Source: Schauerella fraxinea (GTDB taxonomy: Bacteria; Pseudomonadota; Gammaproteobacteria; Burkholderiales; Burkholderiaceae_B). From it: DNA of 64,000 nt. Made by a program: the position numbers and the translations under genes. Shown piece by piece: positions 18,541 through 27,579 of this stretch (positions are counted from its first letter, which is position 1; every line of letters begins with the position of its first letter). The notes under the pieces are model-generated. The model was not told the origin of the DNA, did not search any database, and saw only the letters and a program-made list of their open reading frames with translations. Where the stretch lies: the NCBI GenBank assembly GCA_030849965.1, contig JAVDKL010000004.1, positions 310,001-374,000 of the forward strand. The letters are read 5' to 3'.

Positions 18541-20133
18541 ATGCACCAGCGCATCCTTATCCTCGATTACGGTTCACAAGTCACCCAACTCATCGCGCGC
18601 CGTGTGCGCGAAGCCGGTGTGTATTGCGAAATCCATCCCGGCGATGTCGGCGACGACTTCGTCCGCGGTCAGATCGACCAGGGCCTGAAGGGCATCATTC
18701 TGTCGGGCAGCCATGCCTCGGCCTACGATGAAGCCTCGATGCGTGTGCCGCAAAGCGTGTTCGAGCTGGGCGTGCCCGTACTCGGCATCTGCTACGGCAT
18801 GCAATCGATGGCGCAGCAACTGGGCGGCAAAGTAGAGTGGTCGGATCATCGCGAATTCGGCTACGCCGAAGTGCGCGCACATGGTCACACCAAGCTGCTC
18901 GAAGGCATCGAAGATTTCCGCACCGTCGATAACCACGGCATGCTCAAAGTCTGGATGAGCCATGGCGACAAAGTCACGGGCCTGCCGCCCGGCTTCAAGC
19001 TCATGGCCTCCACGCCATCGTGCCCCGTGGCCGGCATGGCCGACGAAGAACGCCGTTTCTACGCCGTACAGTTCCACCCCGAAGTGACGCACACGCTGCA
19101 AGGCCAAGCCATGCTCGCGCGTTTCGTCAACGAGATCTGCGAATGCACCGGCGACTGGAACATGCCCGACTACGTGTCGGAAGCTGTGGCCCGCATTCGC
19201 GAAACCGTGGGTGACGACGAAGTGCTGTTGGGTTTGTCAGGTGGCGTAGACTCGTCCGTGGCCGCCGCACTCATTCACGAAGCGATCGGCGACAAGCTCA
19301 CCTGCGTGTTCGTCGACCACGGCCTGCTGCGCCTGAACGAGGGCAAACAGGTCATGGAGACGTACGCCGGCGCGATGGGCATCAAGATCATCCATGTCGA
19401 CGCGACCGAACAGTTCATGGGCAAGTTGACTGGCGTCGTCGATCCCGAAGCCAAGCGCAAGATCATCGGCCGCGAATTCGTCGAAGTCTTCCAAGCCGAA
19501 GCTGCCAAACTCAAGAACGCCAAGTGGCTCGCACAAGGCACCATCTATCCCGACGTGATCGAATCGGCCGGCGCGAAAACCGGCAAGGCCGTCGCGATCA
19601 AATCCCACCACAACGTGGGTGGCCTGCCCGAAACGCTCAACCTCAAGCTGCTTGAGCCTTTGCGCGAACTGTTCAAAGACGAAGTGCGCAAGCTCGGCGT
19701 TGCACTCGGTTTGCCGCCCGCCATGGTCTATCGCCACCCGTTCCCGGGCCCCGGCATGGGCGTGCGCATCCTGGGTGAAGTAAAGGCCGAATACGCCGAT
19801 CTGCTGCGTCGTGCCGACGCGATCTTCATCGAAGAGCTGCGCAGCACGGTGGATCAGGTGAGCGGCAAGACCTGGTACGACCTGACCTCGCAAGCGTTTG
19901 CGGTGTTCCTGCCGGTGAAGTCGGTAGGGGTGATGGGCGACGGGCGCACGTATGAATACGTGGTGGCCTTGCGCGCCGTGCAGACGTCGGACTTCATGAC
20001 CGCGGATTGGGCACAGTTGCCTTATGCGCTGTTGGGTAAGGTTTCGGGGCGGATTATCAATGAAGTGCGCGGGATTAATCGCGTGGTTTATGACGTGTCG
20101 AGCAAGCCGCCTGCGACGATTGAGTGGGAATGA
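18541..20133 (+). CDS. guaA: GMP synthase (glutamine-hydrolysing)
   Basis: The 530-residue product starts with a class I glutamine amidotransferase domain ([13 protein letters not shown] with Cys near residue 84, FHPEVTHT near 178). The ATP-pyrophosphatase domain follows with [16 protein letters not shown] near 232, then the dimerisation domain with [15 protein letters not shown], ending ATIEWE. It converts XMP to GMP. The gene is intact, and the mobile element begins just after its stop. The 3' end of guaA is a known integration site for genomic islands, and re-forming the natural C-terminus is what such insertions do. Confidence 0.97.
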   Translation: MHQRILILDYGSQVTQLIARRVREAGVYCEIHPGDVGDDFVRGQIDQGLKGIILSGSHASAYDEASMRVPQSVFELGVPVLGICYGMQSMAQQLGGKVEWSDHREFGYAEVRAHGHTKLLEGIEDFRTVDNHGMLKVWMSHGDKVTGLPPGFKLMASTPSCPVAGMADEERRFYAVQFHPEVTHTLQGQAMLARFVNEICECTGDWNMPDYVSEAVARIRETVGDDEVLLGLSGGVDSSVAAALIHEAIGDKLTCVFVDHGLLRLNEGKQVMETYAGAMGIKIIHVDATEQFMGKLTGVVDPEAKRKIIGREFVEVFQAEAAKLKNAKWLAQGTIYPDVIESAGAKTGKAVAIKSHHNVGGLPETLNLKLLEPLRELFKDEVRKLGVALGLPPAMVYRHPFPGPGMGVRILGEVKAEYADLLRRADAIFIEELRSTVDQVSGKTWYDLTSQAFAVFLPVKSVGVMGDGRTYEYVVALRAVQTSDFMTADWAQLPYALLGKVSGRIINEVRGINRVVYDVSSKPPATIEWE

Positions 20134-20149
20134 CGGAGCGTCTTTCGGG

Positions 20150-20232
20150 GGCTATCGCCAGGTATCGGTAGAAGTGACTTAACTTGTTGATTTTAAAGGT
20201 ATAAGTTGCGTTTTCTATCGGTGGCTATCGCC
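20150..20232. repeat. Direct repeat GGCTATCGCC at the element's left end
   Basis: GGCTATCGCC occurs at 20150-20159, 17 bp after the guaA stop, and again at 20223-20232 within similar flanks (TCGGGGGCTATCGCC and TCGGTGGCTATCGCC). A 12-bp version GGTGGCTATCGC recurs at 24302-24313, downstream (on the plus strand) of int, abiE and alpA. These may be recombinase or excision-factor sites. The AT-rich stretch between the first two copies (20175-20218) also has AACTT/AAGTT half-repeats. Confidence 0.5.
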
Positions 20233-20260
20233 GGCCAGCAGAACGGGTCGGCGACAGAAC

Positions 20261-20405
20261 TGACGGTAAGCTCTCGGAGGTCGGATCCAGACCTTCCTGT
20301 TTACTATTGAGACCGAACCGGTCTTTGACGGTAAAAAACTCTTCAGGAAAGCTTGTTTCATGCGGCTTTCCGAGCATCAACGGGTCTCCAGGTCCCTGAC
20401 GGTAA
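20261..20405. repeat. Three TGACGGTAA direct repeats, candidate integrase arm-type sites
   Basis: Exact TGACGGTAA copies lie at 20261-20269, 20326-20334 and 20397-20405, spaced 65 and 71 bp, all in the same orientation between guaA and int. Tyrosine integrases of the lambda/P4 type bind such short arm sites beside the core. The last copy also forms a GACGG/CCGTC hairpin just ahead of the int ribosome-binding site. Apart from these repeats the 302-bp region 20134-20435 holds no gene. Confidence 0.6.
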
Positions 20406-20435
20406 AAGCCGTCACGAACAGGAGGAACACCCTCG

Positions 20436-21695
20436 ATGCTCACCGACACTGCACTGCGCAATCTCAAGCCTAAGTCAAAGATTTATAAGGTTTTTGACCG
20501 CGATGGCATGTACGTGGCGGTATCGACCGCCGGTACCATCACCTTCCGCTACGACTACCGTCTCAACGGGCGCCGCGAGACGCTCACGCTCGGACGGTAT
20601 GGGCCGGCCGGCATGTCGCTGGCCATGGCGCGAGAGCGACTGCTCGATGCCAAGCGCTCGGTCGATCAGGGCCTTTCCCCGGCGCTGGAGAAGCAGCGGG
20701 CCAAACGGCGGCTGACGGCCGCCAGGACCTTCGGCGAGATGACGGAACGCTGGCTGGCCGATGCCCGCATGGCCGACAGCACGCGGGCGATGCGCAAGCA
20801 CATCATCGACCGCGACATCCTGCCGGTCTTCCAGAATCGGAAGCTGAAAGAAGTCACCCCCGACGACCTGCGGGCGTTGTGCAACAAGGTGAAGGCGCGC
20901 GGCGCGCCGGCCACGGCCATCCACGTCCGAGACATCGTGAAGCAGGTCTATGCCTTCGCCATCCTGCACGGCGAACGGCTCGCCAACCCAGCCGACGATG
21001 TAAAGGCGGCCTCGATCGCGACCTTCATTCCCAAGGACCGGGCGCTGTCGCCGGCCGAGATCCGGCTGGCCTTCCACCAACTGGAGACCATCGCGTCCTA
21101 TCCGACCATCCGGCTGGCCTTGCGCCTGATCTTGCTGACGATGGTGCGCAAGAGCGAGTTGGTCGAGGCCGCCTGGAACGAGGTGGATTTCGAGAACGCC
21201 ACCTGGACGGTTCCGAAGTCGCGGATGAAGGGGCGCAAACCGCACGTGGTCTACCTGTCGCGGCAGGCGATGGACATTTTCGTGGCCCTGCACACCTGCG
21301 CTGCAGGATCGCGGTTCGTGCTGCCATCGCGCTATGACCCCGATCGATGCATGTCGCATGCAACGCTCAACCGGGTGACGCAGCTCATTGGGTCGCGCGC
21401 GAAGGAAGCCGGGTTGCCGCTGGAGCCATTCACGGTGCACGACCTGCGGCGCACCGCGTCCACGCTGCTCAACGAGGTGGGTTTCAACGGGGACTGGATC
21501 GAGAAGTGCCTTGCGCACGAGGAGGGCAGCAGGTCTTCGCGCTCGGTCTACAACAAGGCCGAGTACGCCGGGCCGCGGCGGCACATGCTCCAGGAGTGGG
21601 CCGACATGGTGGAGGCGTGGATCGATGGGCGCACGCATGTGCCGAAGCTGGTGCCAGAGGACGTGTCGGTCCCGGTGCTCAGCCCGGCTTTGTGA
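20436..21695 (+). CDS. int: P4-type tyrosine integrase of the ICE
   Basis: The 419-residue product has a DUF4102-type N-terminal arm-binding domain (MLTDTALRNLKPKSKIYKVFDRDG, with LTLGRYGPAGMSLAMAR), a core-binding helical domain, and a C-terminal catalytic domain. Catalytic residues are seen in order: Arg in LTMVRKSEL, His-Leu-Arg-Arg in HDLRRTAS, His in CLAHEEG and the Tyr nucleophile in SVYNKAEY. It catalyses site-specific insertion and excision. The ATG at 20436 has GGAGG at 20421-20425. Its closest family, by the TVHDLRR...EWADMVEAW pattern, is the Tn4371 type. Its position directly beside guaA is as expected for the att-proximal gene. Confidence 0.93.
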   Translation: MLTDTALRNLKPKSKIYKVFDRDGMYVAVSTAGTITFRYDYRLNGRRETLTLGRYGPAGMSLAMARERLLDAKRSVDQGLSPALEKQRAKRRLTAARTFGEMTERWLADARMADSTRAMRKHIIDRDILPVFQNRKLKEVTPDDLRALCNKVKARGAPATAIHVRDIVKQVYAFAILHGERLANPADDVKAASIATFIPKDRALSPAEIRLAFHQLETIASYPTIRLALRLILLTMVRKSELVEAAWNEVDFENATWTVPKSRMKGRKPHVVYLSRQAMDIFVALHTCAAGSRFVLPSRYDPDRCMSHATLNRVTQLIGSRAKEAGLPLEPFTVHDLRRTASTLLNEVGFNGDWIEKCLAHEEGSRSSRSVYNKAEYAGPRRHMLQEWADMVEAWIDGRTHVPKLVPEDVSVPVLSPAL

Positions 21696-21763
21696 GGGAG
21701 GAGCGCATGGTGACCTTGACTGGGAACGCTTCTGGTGGGCCGCCCGGGTTTGTATTTGTCAAG

Positions 21764-21788
21764 AAAAGATCACTCTGGATGATCTTTT
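21764..21788 (+). terminator. Candidate terminator after int
   Basis: AAAAGATC (21764-21771) and GATCTTTT (21781-21788) form an 8-bp stem with a 9-nt loop, followed by TTC. The stem is AT-rich and weaker than a classic terminator. It could instead act as an upstream site for the abiE promoter. Confidence 0.4.
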
Positions 21789-21838
21789 TCCTGCATTTTC
21801 AAACTCATGGTCCTTGGCAGAGGTTTATAAAACTGATA

Positions 21839-21863
21839 TTTTGAGCACTATGAGTGTTCAAAA
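21839..21863 (+). promoter_or_regulatory. Inverted repeat over the abiEi start codon (probable autoregulation site)
   Basis: TTTTGAGCACT (21839-21849) and AGTGTTCAAAA (21853-21863) flank the ATG and pair at 10 of 11 positions. AbiEi antitoxins are known to bind inverted repeats in their own promoter. A related half-site (TTTTCAAACTCA) lies near 21796. A protein bound here would block translation start as well as transcription. Confidence 0.55.
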
Positions 21864-22671
21864 TTCAGGAAAGTTGAACCGCTTGCTGGCTGAACTGGGC
21901 GACACGCGCCTGGTGTCCAGCCGCTGGCTGCGCGCGCATCACTACGCCAACAGCCTGGTCGCGCGCTATGTCGGCAGCGGCTGGCTGGTGTCGCCGGCGC
22001 GTGGCGTGTACATGCGCGCGGGCGGGCGGCTGCAATGGGATGGGGTGGTCCGCAGCCTGCAGGTCGGGGAGGGCATGCCACTGCATGTCGGTGGGCGATT
22101 CGCACTGGCCTTGCAAGGGCACGAGCACTACTTGCGTTTGGGCGATGCCGGGACGGTCACGCTTTACGGGCCGGTGCCGCCGCCGGGCTGGGTCGGCAAG
22201 CTGTCCATGGAGCAGCGCTTCGAGTACCAGGGCAAGGGGCCGTTCGATCTGCCGGCCGTGTCCTTCACTGCGAAAGTCTCCGAGAAGGCGCTATCCGAGG
22301 CGGGCTTGGCTTGGCATTCCGTTGCGCCTGGTGTCGATGCTCTGGTGTGCTCGACGCCTGAGCGGGCCATGCTGGAGCTGTGCGATGGCGTATCGGATGC
22401 GGCGGGGGTCTACGAGGCCGATGCGCTGATGCAGGCCATGACCACGCTGCGCCCGCAGCGGATCGGCCTGCTGCTGCGTCACTGCCGCAGCATCAAGGCC
22501 AAGCGGCTGTTCCTGGCCCTGGCCGATCGTCATCGGCATGCGTGGTTGTCGCATGTGCCATTGGATGGCGTTGATCTGGGCCGGGGCAAGCGGGCGCTGG
22601 TCCCCGGTGGGCGCCTGCATCCGACCTACCAGATCACCTTGCCGGGAGACCTCGATGAACACCTGGCTTGA
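21850..22671 (+). CDS. abiEi: AbiEi-type antitoxin (type IV toxin-antitoxin, transcriptional regulator)
   Basis: The 273-residue product starts MSVQNSGKLNRLLAELGDTRLVSSRWLRAH, an N-terminal winged helix, and continues with the AbiEi C-terminal region (SWLVSPARGVYMRAGG-like start, STPERAMLELCDGV, KAKRLFLALADRH). AbiEi represses its own operon and counteracts the AbiEii toxin. The frame is open far upstream through int, but the ATG at 21850 gives the normal N-terminus. It overlaps the toxin gene by 17 bp, the usual tight coupling. Confidence 0.88.
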   Translation: MSVQNSGKLNRLLAELGDTRLVSSRWLRAHHYANSLVARYVGSGWLVSPARGVYMRAGGRLQWDGVVRSLQVGEGMPLHVGGRFALALQGHEHYLRLGDAGTVTLYGPVPPPGWVGKLSMEQRFEYQGKGPFDLPAVSFTAKVSEKALSEAGLAWHSVAPGVDALVCSTPERAMLELCDGVSDAAGVYEADALMQAMTTLRPQRIGLLLRHCRSIKAKRLFLALADRHRHAWLSHVPLDGVDLGRGKRALVPGGRLHPTYQITLPGDLDEHLA

Positions 22672-23599
22672 TCGATGGGATCGGCGCTACACCGACCGGG
22701 TGCGGCTGCTGGTCGAGATACTGCCGGTGCTGGCCCAGGAGCCACGTTTTGCGCTCAAGGGCGGCACCGCCATCAACCTGTTCGAGCATGATCTGCCTCG
22801 TCTGTCGGTGGACATTGACTTGGCCTGGCTGCCGGTGCACGACTATGCCGAAGATGCGAAGCTGATCGCCGAAGCACTCGGACGACTGGCCGACGCGATG
22901 CGCGCCCGGCCTTTGCAATTGCAGGTGCAAGCTTCAGCGGGCGAAGGCGCGGCGGTCACCCGGCTGGTGGCTAGCCGCGGCCGCGCGCGTGTGCAGATCG
23001 AGACGACGCCGGTGATGCGCGGGACGGTCCATCCAGTGCGAACCATGGTCGTGCGGCCACGGGTGGAGGAGGCGTTCGGCTTCGCCGAAGTCCAAGTGCT
23101 GGATTTCGCCGACCTGTATGCCGGAAAGCTGGCGGCGGCACTGTCGCGGCAGCATCCGCGCGATCTGTTCGACGTGGGCCTGCTGCTGGAGGATGAGCGG
23201 GCGGGTGCAGGTCTCTGGCGGACATTTCTCGTGTACCTGATATGTAGTCCTAAGCCAGCATGGGAAATGCTGGCGCCGCGCGTACCTGCGGATTTTGAGG
23301 TCACCTTCGAGGCTCACTTCAAGGGCATGACGTCTGAGCCTATTGAAGCGGCGGCCTTGCTGGAGAGCCGCGAACGTCTGTTGGCGCGGGTGGTGCATTG
23401 GCTGGACGAGCCGTCGCGCGCCTTTCTGCAATCGGTCGAGGATGAGCAGCCGGATTTCGGTTTGATTGGCCTTGCCCATGCGGCCAATCTGCCCGGGGTA
23501 CGGCGCAAGCTACACAACCTGGCGCAGCGCACGGCGGCCAAACGTGCTGCGGATCGTGGTCAGTTGGCGGAAGTGCTGGCGCGCATCAAGGTGCGATGA
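22655..23599 (+). CDS. abiEii: AbiEii/AbiGii-type toxin, nucleotidyltransferase
   Basis: The 314-residue product carries the DUF1814/AbiEii nucleotidyltransferase signature FALKGGTAINLFEHDLPRLSVDIDL near residues 32-55 (quoted motif core: KGGTAINLF and SVDIDL), followed by DFADLYAGKLAAALSRQHPRD. AbiE toxins modify tRNA or bind GTP and stop growth on phage attack. The ATG at 22655 is preceded by GGGAG. Co-located with abiEi it forms a phage-abortive and element-stabilising module next to the integrase. Confidence 0.88.
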   Translation: MNTWLDRWDRRYTDRVRLLVEILPVLAQEPRFALKGGTAINLFEHDLPRLSVDIDLAWLPVHDYAEDAKLIAEALGRLADAMRARPLQLQVQASAGEGAAVTRLVASRGRARVQIETTPVMRGTVHPVRTMVVRPRVEEAFGFAEVQVLDFADLYAGKLAAALSRQHPRDLFDVGLLLEDERAGAGLWRTFLVYLICSPKPAWEMLAPRVPADFEVTFEAHFKGMTSEPIEAAALLESRERLLARVVHWLDEPSRAFLQSVEDEQPDFGLIGLAHAANLPGVRRKLHNLAQRTAAKRAADRGQLAEVLARIKVR

Positions 23600-23633
23600 C
23601 GTGGCGGCAATACAAGCGGATGGAGCGATCGCC

Positions 23634-23882
23634 ATGGTTCACGATTTCACACTGGTCTACGCGCTGAATCCAGAGGTGGATTCGCAGGATGAGGTGCTGC
23701 GCCGGCTGGCCGGCAGCGACTGTGCCGATGCCACGGTGGGCTGGGGCCGGCCTGGGCATGTCGCGCTGGCCTTCAGCCGGAAGGCACGGGACCGCGATGC
23801 GGCGGTCACGCTTGCCGCGGCTCAGATGGCACGAGTGCTGCCCGGGGCGGAACTGATCCGAGTGGATGCCGCGTATTCGTAG
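23634..23882 (+). CDS. Small protein of unknown function
   Basis: An 82-residue frame starting MVHDFTLVYALNPEVDSQDEV is not recognised as a named family. It has alternating strands and helices, with no membrane segment or signal, and conserved-looking VGWGRPGHVALAF. A GTG at 23601, directly after the abiEii stop, would add 11 residues and couple it to the toxin gene. Base composition equals its neighbours. It may be a third member of the abiE operon or an element housekeeping gene. Confidence 0.5.
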   Translation: MVHDFTLVYALNPEVDSQDEVLRRLAGSDCADATVGWGRPGHVALAFSRKARDRDAAVTLAAAQMARVLPGAELIRVDAAYS

Positions 23883-23903
23883 TGGTCGCGCCAGATGGCG
23901 GTT

Positions 23904-24266
23904 TCACCGAACAGGGCGGTTCCGACGCAACCTCACGTCTGGGCCGGGCGATACGTCAGCCTTCGCTGATCGCGAGGTTTGCTTGCGGCCTTCGATCCAG
24001 GCTTCGACCTCTTCCAGATCCCAGACCACGCAACGCGGCGTCAGCCGGAAGCGCCGTGGAAACTCGCCGCGCTGCTCCATTTCGTAGATGGTGGTTTCCG
24101 CCAAGGGCACGATCTGGTGCAGCTCACGTCGGCGGATCGTGCGGCGAAAGGGGAGCGGTGATCCCTTCGGGAACTGCGGAAGCTCGGCGTACTGCTCGGT
24201 GCCAGGGTGGGGCAGGGATGCAGTGGGTTGTGCAGAGGTCCTGAGCGGTTCCGAGTCGGCAGCCAT
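23904..24266 (-). CDS. AlpA-family DNA-binding regulator
   Basis: From the ATG at 24264-24266 the product is 120 residues. The central part (RRRELHQIVPLAETTIYEMEQRGEFPRRFRLTPRCVVWDLEEVEAWI; key motifs LAETTIYE and FPRRFRL) is the AlpA/MerR-like helix-turn-helix used by phage-type activators of integrase and excision genes. It is convergent with the small gene at 23634 and close to int, so control of excision is likely. The frame continues upstream, but that part is low-complexity. Confidence 0.82.
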   Translation of the reverse strand: MAADSEPLRTSAQPTASLPHPGTEQYAELPQFPKGSPLPFRRTIRRRELHQIVPLAETTIYEMEQRGEFPRRFRLTPRCVVWDLEEVEAWIEGRKQTSRSAKADVSPGPDVRLRRNRPVR

Positions 24267-24679
24267 CGTCAAGATTCCATGGAGTTCGCAATGAACGTCA
24301 TGGTGGCTATCGCTAGCGATCGCGACAACTTGCTGTAGCAAGGCCGGGCGTAGGAAAGGAGCATCCCGGCGTTCCGCCGTTGGGCTCGCGGGCTGCGCAC
24401 CGCGCCTCTGCGAGTCGCGGCCATCCGGCGTTGATCCCTGATGCCTTCGGCCTGGATCGCTGATCCGGGCCTGCGCGCTGCGCTTGCCTTCCACTTCTTC
24501 GTTGGAGATGGAGGGGCGGGCTTGCTGTTCCCTTCACCGTATCACGGCGTTCTCGCCGTCAATGACTGCGCGTGCTCGCACGCTTGCGGCCTGTCGGCCG
24601 TCTGCGATCCCTGACTGCTTGCGCTGCGCCGTGAGGCGCCGGTTCCGGGCAATTCCGCCCGAGCAACCGGAGCACGATC
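24267..24679. other. Gene-free region upstream of radC
   Basis: No convincing gene lies in these 413 bases. Seen here are the 12-bp GGTGGCTATCGC copy at 24302-24313, followed at once by the palindrome TCGCTAGCGA, and a GC-rich stretch with several short inverted repeats. It could form a long structured leader for radC. Promoters for alpA (minus) and radC (plus) must lie here. Confidence 0.45.
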
Positions 24680-25189
24680 ATGTCGCAACTGTCCTTTTCC
24701 TCTTTCGATTCGCTGCTGCACATGCGCGATACCCAAGGCCGCTATCGGCTGGCCTCTGTCGAACAGATCCTTGAAGCGGCACGCGAGGCCATCGACCAGA
24801 AGATGCAGCGCGGTACCGAGTTCAGTTCACCAGCCGTGGTGAAGGAGTACCTGCGCGCCAAACTGGCAGGCTTCGAGCATGAAGTGTTCGCCGTTCTGTT
24901 CCTCGACACACAGCATCGCCTGATCGACTACGCCGAGATGTTCCGCGGCACCATCGACAGTGCTTCCGTACATCCGCGCGAGGTCGTCAAGGAGGCGCTG
25001 CGGGCCAATGCGGCGGCAGTGATCCTGGCACACAACCACCCTAGCGGACATCCAGAGCCCAGCGCCGCGGACAGGGCGCTGACGCGGCAGCTCAAGGCAG
25101 CCTTGGAGCTGGTGGACGTGCGTGCGCTGGATCACATCGTTGTCGCTGGTGCTGCGACTACGTCATTTGCGGAGCGTGGTCTGCTCTGA
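24680..25189 (+). CDS. radC: RadC-family JAB-domain protein
   Basis: The 169-residue product has the RadC JAMM metalloprotease-like core: Glu in FEHEVFAVLF, then HNHPSGHPEPSAAD (His-x-His and Asp) near residue 117. The usual N-terminal helix-hairpin-helix of chromosomal RadC is absent, which is typical of copies on mobile elements. The biochemical role is unsettled. It ends 5 bp before a strong terminator, so it is a single-gene unit. Confidence 0.9.
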   Translation: MSQLSFSSFDSLLHMRDTQGRYRLASVEQILEAAREAIDQKMQRGTEFSSPAVVKEYLRAKLAGFEHEVFAVLFLDTQHRLIDYAEMFRGTIDSASVHPREVVKEALRANAAAVILAHNHPSGHPEPSAADRALTRQLKAALELVDVRALDHIVVAGAATTSFAERGLL

Positions 25190-25194
25190 CTTCG

Positions 25195-25215
25195 GGGGCT
25201 TCGGCCCCTTTTTTT
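25195..25215 (+). terminator. Intrinsic terminator after radC
   Basis: GGGGC (25195-25199), the stable loop TTCG and GCCCC (25204-25208) are followed by seven T residues (25209-25215). It ends radC transcription and separates it from the convergent ATPase gene. Confidence 0.9.
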
Positions 25216-25242
25216 GCTGCGTCAAAGAGTTGCCGCTTGGGT

Positions 25243-27459
25243 TTATCCGGGTTCTGGCAGCCCCATTTTCAAACGGTAGTGGTCAGGATGACCTGAGGCT
25301 TTGAAAACAGCTTCCAGCTTTCCGAGGTAGTAGGCAATATCGAACTGTCCCCAGTCGATGTGGGCAATGTTGGTTTCGTCCCGATGCGACCCTCGATTCA
25401 AGAACCGCTCCAGAGGGCGGAAGGCGCCATCTTCCAGGGAAAGCTGCTTCAGGATTTCTTCAAATTGCTTTGTGTTGCCCGTAAACGCGAAAAAGTTTTC
25501 CAGGATGCACCGCATGGTATTGGGCACCACCTGGATGCGAGCCGATCCTTCTTTGGCATCCTGCATGACATGCCAGAGCGCGTCGTAGTCGTTGGCAAAG
25601 TCTCGGGCGTCCATCGGCACCACTCGACTGTGCTCACTCTTGACCACGCGTAGCAACTGGCACTTTTCGCCAGCCTTTGCCAGTCTGCTGCCAGCTATCT
25701 GATATACCAGTTCGTGCAGGAAGAAGAGGTTGTGAGTCAGAACGATGACCTGTCGTACTTTCTGCCCACCAGGAGGCTTGATGAGTTCGTGACAGATCAT
25801 CGACGCGATGTCGTAGACGAAATTGTGGGAAAGGCTGGATATCGGATCGTCGATTACCACTATCGTCTTGCCGACATCGACTGCTGCACCTTGTTCCTTC
25901 GAACCTTTAAGGAGTTCGACGAAATACAGAAAGGAAATCAGCGTTTTCTCTCCCTCGCTCAGCGATTGGGCGCTGCTCTCACCGTGCGCCGGACGCTCCA
26001 AACAATACAGGCTGCCTTCGCCTGGCTTGCGAGCGATCGAGAATGAGTCGATGCCCAGCCCCTTGAGCCGCTCGTTGATGGCGGCCACCGAAGCGTCCAC
26101 GCCTTCCTGCTTCTTGCGAAGCTCGGTGAGAGACCCAACATGGCCTGCCTCCAGCGTTCCAGCTTTGCTGTCTGCAGCCCTTGTTTCCTCCAACTGCTGC
26201 CTGAGCGGAGCAACGCGGGCATCATATGCGCGATAGACCTCGATGCGATCTCGGCACATGTTCTTCCAGAACGCTGCTCGGATTGATGTGCGTTCGGCTG
26301 CCTTGTTCTGGATTCGCTGATTAAAGGTGCCAATGCGGGAGTTGAGCGCGGACAGGGAGTCCAGCAGTGGTTGCGTGTCGATGAGAGCAATCTCCACCGG
26401 TTCCGAGGGGGTGACCTGCTTTAGCCGCATTGTGGCTACGTTCGCCTTCAAAAGGGCATGCATTGAATCCCACGTCGCTTTCAGGTCGGCTTCTTCAGAT
26501 AGCGGTTCTGACAGAGCTTTTTCTACCGCTGGCTCCAGCGTCTGAATGGCGGCTTCGTAAGCGATGATGCGCGCATCGATAAGGTCGATTTTCTGTTGAC
26601 GGTCTCCGTCCAGGAGCTTGGCCAAGTCATCAAGAAAGCCGTGGGGGAGTCCCTGCTGGCAAAACGGGCATTGATCGTCGTGCGCGAATGCACGGCCCTT
26701 GCTCACCCAGTCGCCGTTGCCTAGCTTCTCCACGAGGGGTGCAAGGCGACTCTCGCCTGATACTTCAATGCGCTCTTGCCAGATGGCGTCCTGCTCGATA
26801 GCCCGGAATGCGCCCAATGCAAAGTGGTGGGTGCTTTTCGACGTCTCATCCCCTGAAATATCAGCCAAGCGTTTGGCCAAGCTGTCGAGTCCTTCCAAAG
26901 TCTCGTCGTCCGGCGTTTCATGCTTGCGCAGGTCATCGAAGAACTTCTGCGCGCCGCGGCCATATCCAGTAAGAAAGTTGTCGAATACGCCTTTGTCATT
27001 GGCCTTGTAGGTAACCCACACAGAGTCTTTGGCATCATTCAGCGCGGTTTCGAGCTCTCCGTTGATGCGCCCGATATCTCGTTGTGCGGTCTCGCGTAGG
27101 CTTCGGACTTCCTGAAGCGAGCGCTCGTGCTCTTCAATCTGCTTTTGGGTATCGGTGTCCAACTCGCCGATGGTGAATATGCCGGGCATGCCCTCCGCTT
27201 CGCCGATCACCGATTGCACGAAGTGGTGGTTGTAGACAAGATAACGGAAGGGGCCGCCTTGCGTCGTCTCTACCCGGCATGCATGAAACCCGCCATCTCC
27301 AAGGCTGCGGCCATGGATCACCTCACCAATCGCCGTCTTTCCGGCTCCGTTAAGGCCGTAGAAGAAAACTGGCTTCTGTGTCGTCGTCTCAAGCGCGATG
27401 TTGACAGGGCTTGTCGGATGAAAGCTCTTGTAGCCTTGGATGACGATGCCTTTGATCAT
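25243..27459 (-). CDS. RloC/PrrC-like AAA ATPase, putative anticodon nuclease
   Basis: The 738-residue product is an ABC-type ATPase of the AAA_13 group. Walker A GLNGAGKT lies at 35-42, a zinc-hook-like CPFC at 264-267 inside predicted coiled coil, the ABC signature LSEGEKT at 500-506, Walker B with the DDPISSLSHN box at about 532-546, and an H-loop LTHN at 574-577. The C-terminal domain has R650, E654 and H692 in the order R-x3-E ... H, as in the anticodon-nuclease triad of PrrC and RloC. Length, the CxxC and the order fit RloC, which cuts tRNA anticodons after DNA damage or phage attack. Cleavage is inferred. It follows an XRE gene on the same strand. Confidence 0.65.
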   Translation of the reverse strand: MIKGIVIQGYKSFHPTSPVNIALETTTQKPVFFYGLNGAGKTAIGEVIHGRSLGDGGFHACRVETTQGGPFRYLVYNHHFVQSVIGEAEGMPGIFTIGELDTDTQKQIEEHERSLQEVRSLRETAQRDIGRINGELETALNDAKDSVWVTYKANDKGVFDNFLTGYGRGAQKFFDDLRKHETPDDETLEGLDSLAKRLADISGDETSKSTHHFALGAFRAIEQDAIWQERIEVSGESRLAPLVEKLGNGDWVSKGRAFAHDDQCPFCQQGLPHGFLDDLAKLLDGDRQQKIDLIDARIIAYEAAIQTLEPAVEKALSEPLSEEADLKATWDSMHALLKANVATMRLKQVTPSEPVEIALIDTQPLLDSLSALNSRIGTFNQRIQNKAAERTSIRAAFWKNMCRDRIEVYRAYDARVAPLRQQLEETRAADSKAGTLEAGHVGSLTELRKKQEGVDASVAAINERLKGLGIDSFSIARKPGEGSLYCLERPAHGESSAQSLSEGEKTLISFLYFVELLKGSKEQGAAVDVGKTIVVIDDPISSLSHNFVYDIASMICHELIKPPGGQKVRQVIVLTHNLFFLHELVYQIAGSRLAKAGEKCQLLRVVKSEHSRVVPMDARDFANDYDALWHVMQDAKEGSARIQVVPNTMRCILENFFAFTGNTKQFEEILKQLSLEDGAFRPLERFLNRGSHRDETNIAHIDWGQFDIAYYLGKLEAVFKASGHPDHYRLKMGLPEPG

Positions 27460-27579
27460 GACTGTTCCCCTCCCATAGGAACCCTGACGGCGTTAAAAAT
27501 CATGCCCAACCGGATTCCAAGCCGAGAGTACTGTGTCCGCCTTTACAGTGCGGCCACCATCTTCTCTTAGCCGAAGTGG

